Source: Streptomyces sp. NBC_00376
GTDB lineage: Bacteria > Actinomycetota > Actinomycetes > Streptomycetales > Streptomycetaceae
Direction of reading: 5' to 3'
DNA: 64,000 nucleotides
NCBI RefSeq assembly: GCF_036077095.1
Contig: NZ_CP107960.1
Location: 1,550,001-1,614,000, forward strand
The position numbers and the translations under genes were made by a program. How positions within the stretch are numbered: position 1 is the stretch's first letter; the number at the start of each line of letters is the position of its first letter. The notes beneath the pieces were generated by a model. That model was not told the DNA's origin and ran no database searches. It saw only the letters and a list, made by a program, of their open reading frames with translations. Below are positions 26,626 through 35,723 of the stretch, in pieces.

Positions 26626-27837
26626 TTGATCGCTGCACGTCGGCCCGTACGCCGCACCGCTCCGCCCGGCCGCCCGGTCCGGCTCGCCCTGGTCGCCGGT
26701 ACCGCGGCGCTCGGCGCCATGCTCACCGCCTGCTCCGGTGCCGCCGCCTCGGACCCGGAGTCGGACAAGGGCGGCGCGGCAGCGTCCTCGGAGGCCAGGA
26801 TCTCGGTGAACCTGCGGGGCGCCCAGGCCGCCCCGGGCACGCCGGTGAAGGTGACGCTCGGCACCGGGGAGCTCAAGACGGTCACGGTGCGCGCGGACGG
26901 GGGCGAGGCGCTCACCGGCCGGATATCCGCCGACGGCAGGACGTGGACGTCGGACCGGGCGGCCGCCCCAGGCACCACGTACGACGTCGTGGCGAAGAAC
27001 ACCGAGGGTGGCAGTGGCAGGGCCGGCTTCACGACCGCCGCCGCCGACAAGGTCAACAAGCTGACGCTGGCACCCGGCAAGAACACCACCGTCGGCGTCG
27101 CCCAGCCGCTGTCGGTGGTCTTCGACAACCCGGTGAAGGACAGGGCGGCGGTGGAGAAGGCCCTGAAGGTCTCCACCTCGAACAACACCGAGGGCTCCTG
27201 GGGCTGGCTGCAGGACTACTCCGGCAAGGACCGCGTCGACTGGCGGCCCAAGGAGTACTGGAAGTCCGGTACGAAGGTCACGCTCGACGCCGATCTCAAC
27301 GGCATCGACTCGGGCCCGTCCGGCGGCTGGTTCGTACGCGACTACCGGACAGCCTTCACGATCGGCGCCGACCAGGTGGTCAAGGTCGACCTGGACAGCC
27401 ACCGGCTGGCGCTGAAGCGGGACGGGAAGACCGTCATGGACGTACCCATGTCGGCCGGCACCCCCGGCGGCGAGAAGGCGTCCTGGCGCGGGACCGCCGT
27501 GCTGATGTCGAAGGAGGGCACGATCAACATGCGCTCCGAGACGGTCGGTCTCGGCGACGCCTACGACAAGATGGTCGACTCGTCGATGCGGCTGACCTGG
27601 TCGGGGATGTACGCCCACGCGGCGCCGTGGAACGCGGGCTACTTCGGGGTGGCCAACCGCAGTTCGGGCTGTGTCGGGATGAGCGACGCCGACGCCGGCG
27701 CGCTGTACGGGCAGGTGCGGGTCGGCGACCCGTTCGAGATCACCGGCGCCGACGCCAAGGGCACGGTCGCGGAGGGCAACGGGTACGGGGCCTGGAACGT
27801 GTCGTGGGCCGACTGGCAGGCGAAGAGCGCGCTGTAG
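26626..27837 (+). CDS. L,D-transpeptidase lipoprotein (Ig-like + YkuD)
   Basis: 403 residues from TTG 26626, chosen for TTGGAGG 8 bp upstream. The lipobox is LTAC with C36. Two Ig-like beta domains follow (about residues 55-150 and 150-250, starting ISVNLRGAQAAPGTPVKV and PLSVVFDNPVKD). The YkuD catalytic domain occupies about 250-375, with MYAHAAPWN and the catalytic C349 in SSGCVGM. It makes 3-3 cross-links in peptidoglycan at the outer face of the membrane. The neighbouring murJ-type gene is divergent, fitting a cell-wall role. Confidence 0.92.
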   Translation: MIAARRPVRRTAPPGRPVRLALVAGTAALGAMLTACSGAAASDPESDKGGAAASSEARISVNLRGAQAAPGTPVKVTLGTGELKTVTVRADGGEALTGRISADGRTWTSDRAAAPGTTYDVVAKNTEGGSGRAGFTTAAADKVNKLTLAPGKNTTVGVAQPLSVVFDNPVKDRAAVEKALKVSTSNNTEGSWGWLQDYSGKDRVDWRPKEYWKSGTKVTLDADLNGIDSGPSGGWFVRDYRTAFTIGADQVVKVDLDSHRLALKRDGKTVMDVPMSAGTPGGEKASWRGTAVLMSKEGTINMRSETVGLGDAYDKMVDSSMRLTWSGMYAHAAPWNAGYFGVANRSSGCVGMSDADAGALYGQVRVGDPFEITGADAKGTVAEGNGYGAWNVSWADWQAKSAL

Positions 27838-28258
27838 CGCTCCCCCGCCGAACGCCCCGAGCCCAGCGGCCCCGAGCGCCTGGAGTTCCGGCCGGGCGAC
27901 CACGCCACGGCGGCGGCCACCGAGCTGCTCGGCCTGCCCGACGGCACCTGGACCGACGCGCAACAAGGAGAGCGGCACCTTCGTCGCACATCTACACGAC
28001 GAAGGGCCGCTCGGACTCGGCAAGCTGGTCAGCAACGCCCCCTATACCTTCCACGGACGGACGCCGGGCCGGCCGTACCCCGTGGACCTGGAGCTGTTCT
28101 CCACCGCCCACGACGTTCCGGCCGGTCACCGTCTCACCCTGGTGGTCGACACCGTCGACCCCCTCTGCATCGAGCACGACCCGACCGGATCGCAGCTGAC
28201 CTTCTCCTCGTACCCGGCGGACCCGTCGTACGTGTCCGTGCCGTTGCGCGTGAAGTGA
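27838..28258 (+). pseudogene. Remnant of X-Pro dipeptidyl-peptidase/CocE-type hydrolase C-terminal domain
   Basis: Two frames without starts carry fragments of one protein. The first, PERLEFRPGDHATAAATELLG, is in the frame of the L,D-transpeptidase stop. After a frame change near 27960 follows KESGTFVAHLHDEGPL...YTFHGRTPGRPYPVDLEL, then HRLTLVVDTVDPLCIEH, ending PSYVSVPLRVK and stop at 28256-28258. These match the jellyroll domain of PepX/CocE acyl-peptidases in pattern. The catalytic alpha/beta-hydrolase part is gone. Confidence 0.65.
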
Positions 28259-28316
28259 TCACCGACTGCTGCCGGGTGGGCACCGCTCTGCTGGAACCGC
28301 TTGGCGGCGGCCCCGG

Positions 28317-29189
28317 CTACTGCACTCCCGGCAGCAGCGTTCCTGGTTCGGCCGGTGCGATCTTCACGGCCTTCATCTTCGGATTGCGCCGTTCCCGCTT
28401 GGCCACCCAGGTCGCGAACCAGGAGAGCAGCATGCACATCCCGATGTAGATCGGCGAGATCACCATCACCACCGGGATGAAGGGAAGATCGTAGTCGAGG
28501 TTGGACGCGATGAGCTTGCCCGCGTGGAGGAACTCCTCGTAGGTGATCAGATAGCCGAGCGAGGTGTCCTTCAGTGCCACGACCAGCTGGCTGATGATGG
28601 TGGGCAGCATGGCGCGCACCGCCTGCGGGGCCAGTACGAACGTGGTGACCTGTGTCTTGCGCAGACCCAGGGCGTACGCCGCCTCGGACTGGCCGCGCTC
28701 CACCGAGACGATCCCGGTACGGAACACCTCGGCGAGCACCGAGCCGTTGTACAGGGTCAGACCGGTGACCAGGGCGGGCAGCGGCTGCACCTTCAGCGCC
28801 ACGAAGATGAAGAAGATCATCACCAGTACGGGCATGGCCCGGAAGAACTCCACCAGCAGCGTCGCGATCCAGCGCACCGGCCGGTGGTCGGAGAGCCGGC
28901 CCACCGCGAGGACCGCACCGAGCAGGAGCGAGAGCACCGCGGCGTACGCGAACGCCTTGAGGGTGTTGCCCAGTCCGCGCAGCAGCAGTTCCTGAATTCC
29001 CTTGTACGTGAAGGGCGTCCACTTGGCACTGGTGAACTGCTCGGTGTCGAAGAGCAGATAGACGACCCAGCCCAGCAGGGCGAGGATCAGGGCCGTCGAG
29101 ACGATCCCGTACAGGAGATGGCGCTTGCGGGTCGCCGGGCCCGGGATGTCGTAGAGCGCGGTGGCGGACGGCGCGGTGCGGGTGGTCAT
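28317..29189 (-). CDS. gluD: Glutamate ABC transporter permease GluD
   Basis: 290 residues with an N-terminal cytoplasmic tail and about five to six membrane segments. The His/Glu/Gln/Arg-type permease EAA loop is SEAAYALGLRKTQVTTFVLAPQAVRAMLP. Its ATG overlaps the gluC stop (ATGA), so the two permeases are translated together and form the heterodimeric channel for polar amino acid import. Confidence 0.92.
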   Translation of the reverse strand: MTTRTAPSATALYDIPGPATRKRHLLYGIVSTALILALLGWVVYLLFDTEQFTSAKWTPFTYKGIQELLLRGLGNTLKAFAYAAVLSLLLGAVLAVGRLSDHRPVRWIATLLVEFFRAMPVLVMIFFIFVALKVQPLPALVTGLTLYNGSVLAEVFRTGIVSVERGQSEAAYALGLRKTQVTTFVLAPQAVRAMLPTIISQLVVALKDTSLGYLITYEEFLHAGKLIASNLDYDLPFIPVVMVISPIYIGMCMLLSWFATWVAKRERRNPKMKAVKIAPAEPGTLLPGVQ

Positions 29190-29830
29190 CGGGCGACTCC
29201 CCAGCGCTTCTCCATCACGTTGAAGAGCGCACTGATGGACAGGGTGATGATCAGGTAGCCGACGGCGATCCAGACGAAGGTCCAGATGATGCTGTAGCCC
29301 AGCTCGTTGAGGGTCTTGTAGGTGCCGAGCAGTTCGGTGACGCTGAACGCCCCGGCGATCGCCGAGTTCTTGGCGAGGGCGATGAGCGTGGAGCCGACCG
29401 GCGGGATCACCGACCGGAACGCCTGCGGCAGCACCACGGTGTTCAGCGTCTGGCCGAACGTCATGCCGAGGCTGCGGGCCGCCTCCCCCTGCCCCGTCGG
29501 CACGGTGTTGATGCCCGAGCGCAGCACCTCGCAGATGAACGCGGAGGTGTAGCAGCCGAGCGCGAGGACCGCGAAGACCTCGAAGGGGAGGACCAGGCCG
29601 AAGCGCGGCAGTCCGAGCAGCACCGCGAAGAAGAGCAGGGTCAGCGGGGTGTTGCGCAGCACCATCACCCAGACCGTGCCGAGCACCCGCAGCGAGCCGA
29701 CGGGGGCCACCCGGAAGGAGGCCATGATGAAGCCGAGGACCAGGGCCAGGATCGAGGAGTAGACGGTCAGTTCGACCGTGCCCAGGAAACCCTTGCCGTA
29801 GAGCGAGAAATTCTCGGTGAGTACGTCCAT
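29186..29830 (-). CDS. gluC: Glutamate ABC transporter permease GluC
   Basis: 214 residues, about five membrane segments. The coupling loop reads [32 protein letters not shown], the EAA motif that contacts the ATPase. It is preceded by the binding-protein gene with 17 bp between and overlaps gluD by 4 bp. It is shorter than GluD at the N-terminus, as usual for this pair. Confidence 0.92.
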   Translation of the reverse strand: MDVLTENFSLYGKGFLGTVELTVYSSILALVLGFIMASFRVAPVGSLRVLGTVWVMVLRNTPLTLLFFAVLLGLPRFGLVLPFEVFAVLALGCYTSAFICEVLRSGINTVPTGQGEAARSLGMTFGQTLNTVVLPQAFRSVIPPVGSTLIALAKNSAIAGAFSVTELLGTYKTLNELGYSIIWTFVWIAVGYLIITLSISALFNVMEKRWGVAR

Positions 29831-29847
29831 GGTCGATGCCCGCCCTC

Positions 29848-30762
29848 TCAGGTGGCCGGGTAGCGGTCGATGGGCGGCGGCGTCGGCGCGGGCACCCCGG
29901 ACAGACCGAGCGTGGCCTCGAACGCCTTCTTCCAGTTGCCGTTCTTCTCGTTCGCCTCCAGGGCGTCGTTCAGGGCGAACCGCAACGCGTTGTCGCTGCG
30001 CGGGACGCCGATGCCGTACGGCTCCTGGGAGAACGGCTTGCCCACGACCTTCATCTCCTTGGGCGCCTTGGCCGCGAAGCCCAGCAGGATGGCGTCGTCG
30101 GTGGTGACGGCGTCGACCTGGTAGGTCAGCAGGTTGTCGACGCAGATCGAGTACGTGTCGTAGGCGACCAGGATCGCCTTCGGGTAGTCGGCGGCGATGC
30201 GCTGGTACGGGGTCGACCCGGCCGCCGAGCAGACCGTCTTGCCGGCCAGGTCCTGCGGGCCGTTGATGTCGTGCTCGTCGGTGCGGACGAGGAGGCCCTG
30301 TCCGGCCATGTAGTAGGGACCGGCGAAGCCGACGAGTTTCTTGCGCATGTCGTTGATGGTGTAGGTGCCGACGTAGTAGTCGATCTGCCCGTTCTGCAGC
30401 GCCGTCTCGCGGTTGGCGGAGGCGATGGTCTTGAACTGGATCGTCTTCGGGTCGAAGCCGAGCGAGGCCGCCATCATCTTGGCGATCTCGATGTCGAAGC
30501 CGGAGTAGACGCCGGTGGCCGGGTCCTTCTCGCCCAGGTAGGGCTGGTCCTCCTTGGCCCCGACCCGGAGGTAGCCGCGCTTCTTCGCCTTCGTCCAGGT
30601 CGGCGAGGCGGGCAGCCGGAAGGCGGTGTCGACCTTGTAGACCGGCAGTTGCTCGGGCTTGGGGCCCTTCACCGGCGGGCTGCCCTCCTTGCCGCAGGCG
30701 GCGGCGAGCACGGCCAGCAGGAGGCCGGCGCAGGCGGCCAGAACTCTTCTCGTACGCAACAC
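29848..30762 (-). CDS. gluB: Glutamate-binding lipoprotein GluB
   Basis: 304 residues from GTG 30762 with GGGGAG 4 bp upstream. A lipoprotein signal ends LAAAC|GKEG. The solute-binding fold of family 3 is seen in [56 protein letters not shown] and [16 protein letters not shown]. It captures glutamate (possibly also aspartate or glutamine) outside the membrane and delivers it to GluCD. It starts 11 bp after gluA. Confidence 0.92.
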   Translation of the reverse strand: MLRTRRVLAACAGLLLAVLAAACGKEGSPPVKGPKPEQLPVYKVDTAFRLPASPTWTKAKKRGYLRVGAKEDQPYLGEKDPATGVYSGFDIEIAKMMAASLGFDPKTIQFKTIASANRETALQNGQIDYYVGTYTINDMRKKLVGFAGPYYMAGQGLLVRTDEHDINGPQDLAGKTVCSAAGSTPYQRIAADYPKAILVAYDTYSICVDNLLTYQVDAVTTDDAILLGFAAKAPKEMKVVGKPFSQEPYGIGVPRSDNALRFALNDALEANEKNGNWKKAFEATLGLSGVPAPTPPPIDRYPAT

Positions 30763-30773
30763 GGAGCTCCCCG

Positions 30774-31517
<744 letters not shown>

Positions 31518-31641
31518 ACGCTGCCCTACCCACTTTTCGCTGTGTCGAGGTCAGCGCAAACTATCCAGCCTGAAAAGGGACTTCGCCGCCGACACGCACA
31601 AATGGGGCATAAGGCTTCTTATCCAATTGTCATGTGATCTC

Positions 31642-32082
31642 TTACCTCTCGGCCGACTCCGAATAGACCTGGGAGAGCTCGGGGCTGCCCGCCATCGCCC
31701 AGTCCAGCCCGGCCTCGACCACGTCGATCTCCCGCCCGGAGGCGAGCCGCACCACGGGCTGCCCGCTCGGCCGGATGCTCCAGACCGCGCCGGGGACGTT
31801 CCGCACCAGGACCGTCCCGAGGTACAGCCCCGCGTCGTTGCCCAGCCAGGGCAGCTCCTCGGGGTCGTCCCGCCAGCGCGGCGGCAACTGGTCCAGGGCC
31901 ACCAACGAGGCCGGACTGTCGTCGAGTTCGAGCCCGCGCTGCCCCGCTCGGACACGCAGCAGCTCGCATTCGGCGAGGAGCTCGGCCACACCGTCGGGAT
32001 CGGCCGCGACGGCGGCGGCGAGCCCCGCCCCCCGCGCACCGTCGTGACGCTTACGCCAGTTGTCCAAGAAAGGGATGTTCAT
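31642..32082 (-). CDS. DUF6278 family protein
   Basis: 146 residues from ATG 32082, preferred for the purine-rich AAGGGG upstream; the frame is open to 32106. The sequence MNIPFLDNWRKRH, ELDDSPASLVALDQLPPRWRDDPEELPWLGNDAGLYLGTVLVRNVPGAVW and VVRLASGREIDV matches the actinomycete DUF6278 group as I recall it. It is cytoplasmic with no known function. Its upstream side is where ordinary chromosomal gene order ends and the decayed island begins. Confidence 0.75.
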   Translation of the reverse strand: MNIPFLDNWRKRHDGARGAGLAAAVAADPDGVAELLAECELLRVRAGQRGLELDDSPASLVALDQLPPRWRDDPEELPWLGNDAGLYLGTVLVRNVPGAVWSIRPSGQPVVRLASGREIDVVEAGLDWAMAGSPELSQVYSESAER

Positions 32083-32279
32083 GATCACATCCCCTTGAGT
32101 GCGCAACCGCCGAACACAGGCCCCACCTGGGCGGCAGCCAGCCCGAGCGGCAGCGAATTGTTAGCCCCGGTTAGCGTCAGTTGGCTCACGTTCACCATGA
32201 TCATCTCCCACTCGACTCCCACCGTCCCCCACCAGGTCAACGTGGCACAGTGCGACCATCAGCCCACCATGACACAAAA

Positions 32280-32331
32280 CCGGCCCCGGGTCGCTGCACC
32301 TTGGGGGGTGTGGACTGCGACCCGAGACCGG
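32280..32331 (-). terminator. Intrinsic terminator of the minus-strand zinc-ribbon gene
   Basis: A 15-position stem (CCGGCCCCGGGTCGC against GCGACCCGAGACCGG) with two mismatches and a 22-nt loop, followed on the minus strand by TTTTGTGT. The T-run makes this a good rho-independent terminator for transcription from 32903 leftward. The 380 bp from 32107 to 32486 otherwise hold no convincing gene. Confidence 0.65.
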
Positions 32332-32388
32332 CAATGTGACCAACGATGGAGGGGGCTCCACGATGATCACCCGTTCGCGTGAACATAT

Positions 32389-32404
32389 GTTCGAACACCG
32401 ACGG
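32389..32404. promoter_or_regulatory. SOS-box-like palindrome (GTGAAC-ATAT-GTTCGA)
   Basis: The 12-bp perfect palindrome GAACATATGTTC (32391-32402) extends to a 14/16 match with the actinobacterial LexA consensus TCGAAC-N4-GTTCGA. No intact repair gene follows on either strand, so it may be a relic of the element. Confidence 0.45.
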
Positions 32405-32486
32405 TACATCCAGCCTGCGGCATATGCCATGAAGCCGCAGGGCTGCCAGTCGCCTCTGGCGCACTCTGCGTCGAATGGCGGTCGCT

Positions 32487-32903
32487 CTACTGACAGCAGG
32501 GCCCGGCCCACACCTCGGTGTCCGGGACATGCGCGCCCTGCTGATCGCGGACGATGCCGGCGCTGATCGCGCCGGCGCTCAAGGGCCGGTTGCACCAGAT
32601 GCAGGCGCGGCCCTGAGCCTGCGCCCACGTCAGCCTTCCAGGATCGGGCAGCGGCCAGGATGCCCGCCGATCGGCCATGGCCGTCATAGCGGCTGCCCCC
32701 TGTTCGCGGCCGGCGCAGGCCGCGGCGTCCGAACAGGCCCGCGAGAACCAACTGTAGGCGGCGCCGTTAGCAGGCCGGGCCCGCTTCTCGCCGAGGTCTC
32801 TGTCCTCGCCTACGGTGAGAGCAGTCCTGCACCAGACGCAGGACCACCCACGCTGCTGCTGCTCCGTCAGTTCACCGACTGGCGGTAAGTCCCTCACGGT
32901 CAT
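32487..32903 (-). CDS. Small protein with two zinc-ribbon-like CxxC modules
   Basis: 138 residues from ATG 32903. Two similar modules are seen: WSCVWCRTAL followed by later cysteines (ACSDAAACAG) and ACIWCNRPL followed by GPCC. This is consistent with one or two metal-binding ribbons. It is divergent from the frameshifted XRE regulator, an arrangement frequent in Streptomyces mobile islands. Codon 6 is TTA (32886-32888), so translation may depend on the bldA tRNA. Function unknown; nucleic-acid binding is a guess. Confidence 0.7.
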   Translation of the reverse strand: MTVRDLPPVGELTEQQQRGWSCVWCRTALTVGEDRDLGEKRARPANGAAYSWFSRACSDAAACAGREQGAAAMTAMADRRASWPLPDPGRLTWAQAQGRACIWCNRPLSAGAISAGIVRDQQGAHVPDTEVWAGPCCQ

Positions 32904-32964
32904 GGCGTCCCCAGCTCTCGTCGATCTGCTGTGACTGCAAGGTAGGTCGGGGTACAACGGGGGT

Positions 32965-32985
32965 GGGCACGCAAAGTGCGTGCCC
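32965..32985. promoter_or_regulatory. Palindrome at the XRE promoter (GGGCACGCA-AAG-TGCGTGCCC)
   Basis: A perfect 9+3+9 inverted repeat, 17 bp before the XRE ATG and 7 bp after a -10-like TACAAC (32953-32958). Position at the likely transcription start suggests autorepression by the regulator. Confidence 0.55.
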
Positions 32986-33002
32986 TGTTCGGGGAGTGCT
33001 CC

Positions 33003-34218
33003 ATGGAGACTGGGCGCATCGGCCGCCGCATCGCCTACTGGCGAGAGCGCCGCGCCTTCACGCAAGCGGACTTCGGCCGAATGATGGGGCAGACACGCAG
33101 GTGGGTGCAGGATCTGGAAGGCGGACAGCGCCAACAGGACCCCCCGCTTATCCGTGCTTGTACGCGCGGCCGAGGTCCTGCGTATCCCCTTGGAGCAGCT
33201 ACTGATGAACGGGCCTCCTGAGCCGCCCTCGGCGACCGCGCCGCCTGTCGAGGTGCTCGCCGTCATCGATGTCCTGTACCGCAACGATGACGAGGACGGG
33301 GATCCCCCGCCGCTTGCGGAGCTGCGACGTCGACTCACCTACTGCTGCGAGGCGTTCCATGCCTGCCACTACGGGGCACTCGGCCGGGCCCTGCCCGCGC
33401 TGATCGTCAAGGCCAGGCAATCCGCCGCGCGGGCCGGCGCCGAAGCCAGCGAGGCCCACGCCCTGCTGTCGCGGGTCCTGCAACTGACCGCGTCCTTCCT
33501 TCATGAGTACGGTCCAGCAACAGCCGTGCAGGCCACGGTGGTTGCAGACCGAGCCCTGGCCGCGGCGGAGCGCTCCGGCGACGCGGTCGCGATCGGTGCG
33601 GCGTCGCGGCGGGTAGCAAAGTCGCTCACCTACCAGCAGCAGCCGCGCGCGGCCGCGGATTTCGCCATAGGGGCGGCGCGGCGCCTGTCCACGGAGCTGG
33701 AGGCGCGCGGGCCGTTGGGGCTGTCGACCCTCGGCATGCCGTACCTGAACGCGGCGATCGCAGCCGCATCCCTGGACCGGTCAACGGCCGCAGTTCGGCA
33801 AGCCAGTGAACACGTTGACGAGGCTGCCGAGGTGGCTGACCAGCAGGGTGCCGACCTCGACGAGGACTACACGATGTTCGGGCCGACGAACGTAAGTCTC
33901 CACCGGGTGGATGTGCTGACCAGGTTCGAGGACGGGTGGTCGGCGATCGAAGCCGCGGATGGGCTGGAGAGCGAAGCCCTGTATGGGCTGTCGAAAGAGC
34001 GGCAGGCCCAGCACCTCATCACGATGGCACGCGCTCAGCTCTTGACACGACAGAAGGAGACCGCTGCCGAATCGCTGGTCGAAGCGGCGCGGCTGGCCCC
34101 GGAAGAGGTCATCGGCCGGCAGTCCACGGTCGACCTCGTAGCCGACGTGGTTGGAGCGACCCCAGTTCCCGGCGGGGACTTGCGCCGCCTGGCCGAGCAA
34201 TGTGGACTCCCCGCATGA
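33003..34218 (+). pseudogene. XRE-family regulator with frameshift (helix-turn-helix + helical C-terminus)
   Basis: ATG 33003 has GGGGAG 7 bp upstream and begins METGRIGRRIAYWRERRAFTQADFGRMMGQ, a Cro/C1 helix-turn-helix. At a run of six C (33140-33145) the frame is lost and stops at 33221. Removing one C restores DPRLSVLVRAAEVLRIPLEQLLM and the whole C-terminal domain of about 350 residues (TPR-like helices, VADRALAAAERSGDAVAIGAASRRVAKSL), ending at 34218. It is either a real inactivation, a phase-variable tract or a sequencing error. The restored frame has a TTA codon at 33148-33150. A flavoprotein remnant overlaps the stop by ATGA. Confidence 0.75.
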
Positions 34219-34420
34219 CGAAGCGAGCCCTCTACCTCATTGCCTGCGCGGCCGGGCCGACCCAGCGCATCGACGAGGGCGTCCGGCAGGCACAGGCCCG
34301 CGCTTCCCCGACGGGCCTGACGGGTACCAGTCGCACCCTCCGAAGCAGGGCAACCCGCAGGCCTTCCCCTGGCATCTCGCCCTGGACGCCGTCGACACGA
34401 TTGTCAGTCCCGCCCCGTAG
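34215..34420 (+). pseudogene. Internally deleted flavoprotein
   Basis: It begins at the ATG overlapping the XRE stop with TKRALYLIACAAGPTQRIDEG, the FMN-binding start of the flavoprotein (PPC decarboxylase-like) family that often follows XRE regulators in Streptomyces. At about 34300 the frame changes and only a C-terminal piece remains, GYQSHPPKQGNPQAFPWHLALDAV, to the stop at 34418-34420. About two thirds of a normal 180-residue protein is missing. Confidence 0.55.
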
Positions 34421-34429
34421 CCTGTTCTC

Positions 34430-34603
34430 ATGTCGATCACCTCTTCGCCTGCCACCCCTGTGCGCTCCCCCGCCGCCGTGAACGCGGACATCCGCGCGCT
34501 GTGGGCGGCCGGCCCGCTGTCGCCGGAGGGTGAGGCGGAGTATCAGCGGCTGCTGGTGGAATGGGAAGCCGCAGTCCGGGCGGATGTCGTCACAGCGGCC
34601 TGA
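34430..34603 (+). CDS. Small hypothetical protein
   Basis: 57 residues from ATG 34430. A Ser/Pro/Ala-rich start (MSITSSPATPVRSPAAVNAD) is followed by an amphipathic acidic helix, IRALWAAGPLSPEGEAEYQRLLVEWEAAVRAD. Short ORFs of this type follow XRE/flavoprotein pairs in Streptomyces islands. No known domain. Confidence 0.5.
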   Translation: MSITSSPATPVRSPAAVNADIRALWAAGPLSPEGEAEYQRLLVEWEAAVRADVVTAA

Positions 34604-34651
34604 CCTGCGCGGCTCCGTTCGATTGTCAGTGCTGCCGTTTACGATCCGGCC

Positions 34652-34887
34652 GTGGCAATCGATATCCCTGAAGCTCTGATCGTGCTGGACGTTCCGCCAT
34701 GGAGGAGCAGCGCAAGGCCCTCGCCGAGCCGTGCGCGAAGGAGGGGTGGGCGGCCTGGCATGAGGCGGCGGCGACGTTCCAGGCTGCGGTGACCGAGCAC
34801 GCCGAGGCGGCCGGGGTGCCCCGGGTCGAGCTGGAGACGGCCGTGAAGAAGGCTGCGCTGCATCCAGATCCGAAAGACGACAGCTGA
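34652..34887 (+). pseudogene. Small helical protein with probable frameshift
   Basis: The frame from GTG 34652 reads MAIDIPEALIVLD, then degenerates. Shifting frame at about 34690-34700 continues as MEEQRKALAEPCAKEGWAAWHEAAATFQAAVTEHAEAAG...ETAVKKAALHP to the stop at 34885-34887. Together they resemble the roughly 80-residue all-helical proteins of conjugative elements. The second part could also be translated alone from ATG 34699 (62 residues). Confidence 0.45.
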
Positions 34888-35003
34888 CGCACGTCCGCCC
34901 CTCCCCCGGGCGCTGTTCCGGGTGAGGGGCAGTCTCGTAGCTGCGCCCAGCCATAGGCGCGAATGTGATGAGTTCACGGTACTGGGCCGGTATGACAACC
35001 GGG

Positions 35004-35039
35004 GCGGCCCGCCGCGACGGGGGTGACACGGCGGGCCGC
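35004..35039. terminator. Hairpin in intergenic region
   Basis: An 11-bp perfect stem (GCGGCCCGCCG and complement) with a 14-nt loop, 117 bp after the preceding small gene. The interval 34888-35044 holds no other feature. Confidence 0.55.
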
Positions 35040-35044
35040 GGCCA

Positions 35045-35464
35045 GTGTGGCAGGGGCGGGCGAAGTTCGCGGAGGTCCAGGAAGGATCTAGAATCGAACA
35101 TACGCTCGATAGTCCGTCGCGCCTGGTCATGCTGCGCTTCCTCAGGAGAGTGCAGGAGCAGCAGCTCGCCCAGACCGACCGGTGGATCGCCGATGAGGAA
35201 CGGCGTGAAGCTGAGCGGCAGCAGGGTGAGGAGCGGCGGCCACCCACCCCGGACTGGGTGATGGAGCTCAGCATCGGCGTCGGCGCCCGTTCCGTGTCCC
35301 TTTCCCGCGCTGCTCGACGGTCTGAACCGTCTGGCCCGCCCTCGGACCGCCGACCGCCTTGTGTCTCCACTTCTCTGCCCATACTCCATGCGGGTGGTGT
35401 GGGCTCTGGGGCGTCACCGTCGAAGAGGGACGGCGTCAGGGGGGACGTCATGGCTCGGGCCTGA
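35045..35464 (+). CDS. DUF6233-like protein with altered C-terminus
   Basis: 139 residues from GTG 35045 (ATG 35129 is an alternative). The middle, FLRRVQEQQLAQTDRWIADEERREAERQQGEERRPPTPDWVMELSIG, has the charged helix and PPxPDW motif of the DUF6233 family. In that family a His/Cys module with a CxxC-like end follows. Here it is replaced by a Ser/Arg/Pro-rich tail starting ARSVSLSRAARRSEPSG, so a deletion or frameshift has probably removed the conserved C-terminus. Confidence 0.5.
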   Translation: MWQGRAKFAEVQEGSRIEHTLDSPSRLVMLRFLRRVQEQQLAQTDRWIADEERREAERQQGEERRPPTPDWVMELSIGVGARSVSLSRAARRSEPSGPPSDRRPPCVSTSLPILHAGGVGSGASPSKRDGVRGDVMARA

Positions 35465-35488
35465 CCGCCGACCGCTGAGCCTGCGGAA

Positions 35489-35508
35489 TTGAGCAGACTT
35501 CTGCTCAA
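35489..35508. promoter_or_regulatory. Perfect 20-bp palindrome (TTGAGCAGA-CT-TCTGCTCAA)
   Basis: 9-bp arms with a 2-bp spacer in the 259-bp gap between the DUF6233-like gene and the Gly/Tyr-rich protein gene. It resembles a dimeric repressor site; no assigned protein. The rest of the gap holds no convincing gene. Confidence 0.45.
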
Positions 35509-35723
35509 GATGCTGGAGAGGGCATGTGCTATTAACGTGATGCCTGTGAGAGTCGCAACCGGGGCACGCCTCGGGCGGCAAGATTCCGGAAGGACCGGAA
35601 CCAATGAGCGGCGAGACGTGCTCCCGCTTGGAGCTGTGACCTCTGCGAACCGCACCGTATGCCTTGCATGCGCTGTGGCCACCCGCCTTCGATCTTCGGT
35701 GGCGGAAGGAAAGGTAGAGACTC

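Noticed and set aside
26559..28199. 546-codon plus frame over the L,D-transpeptidase
   Set aside because: Alternative frame of the transpeptidase gene, Arg/Gly-rich, with no family features.
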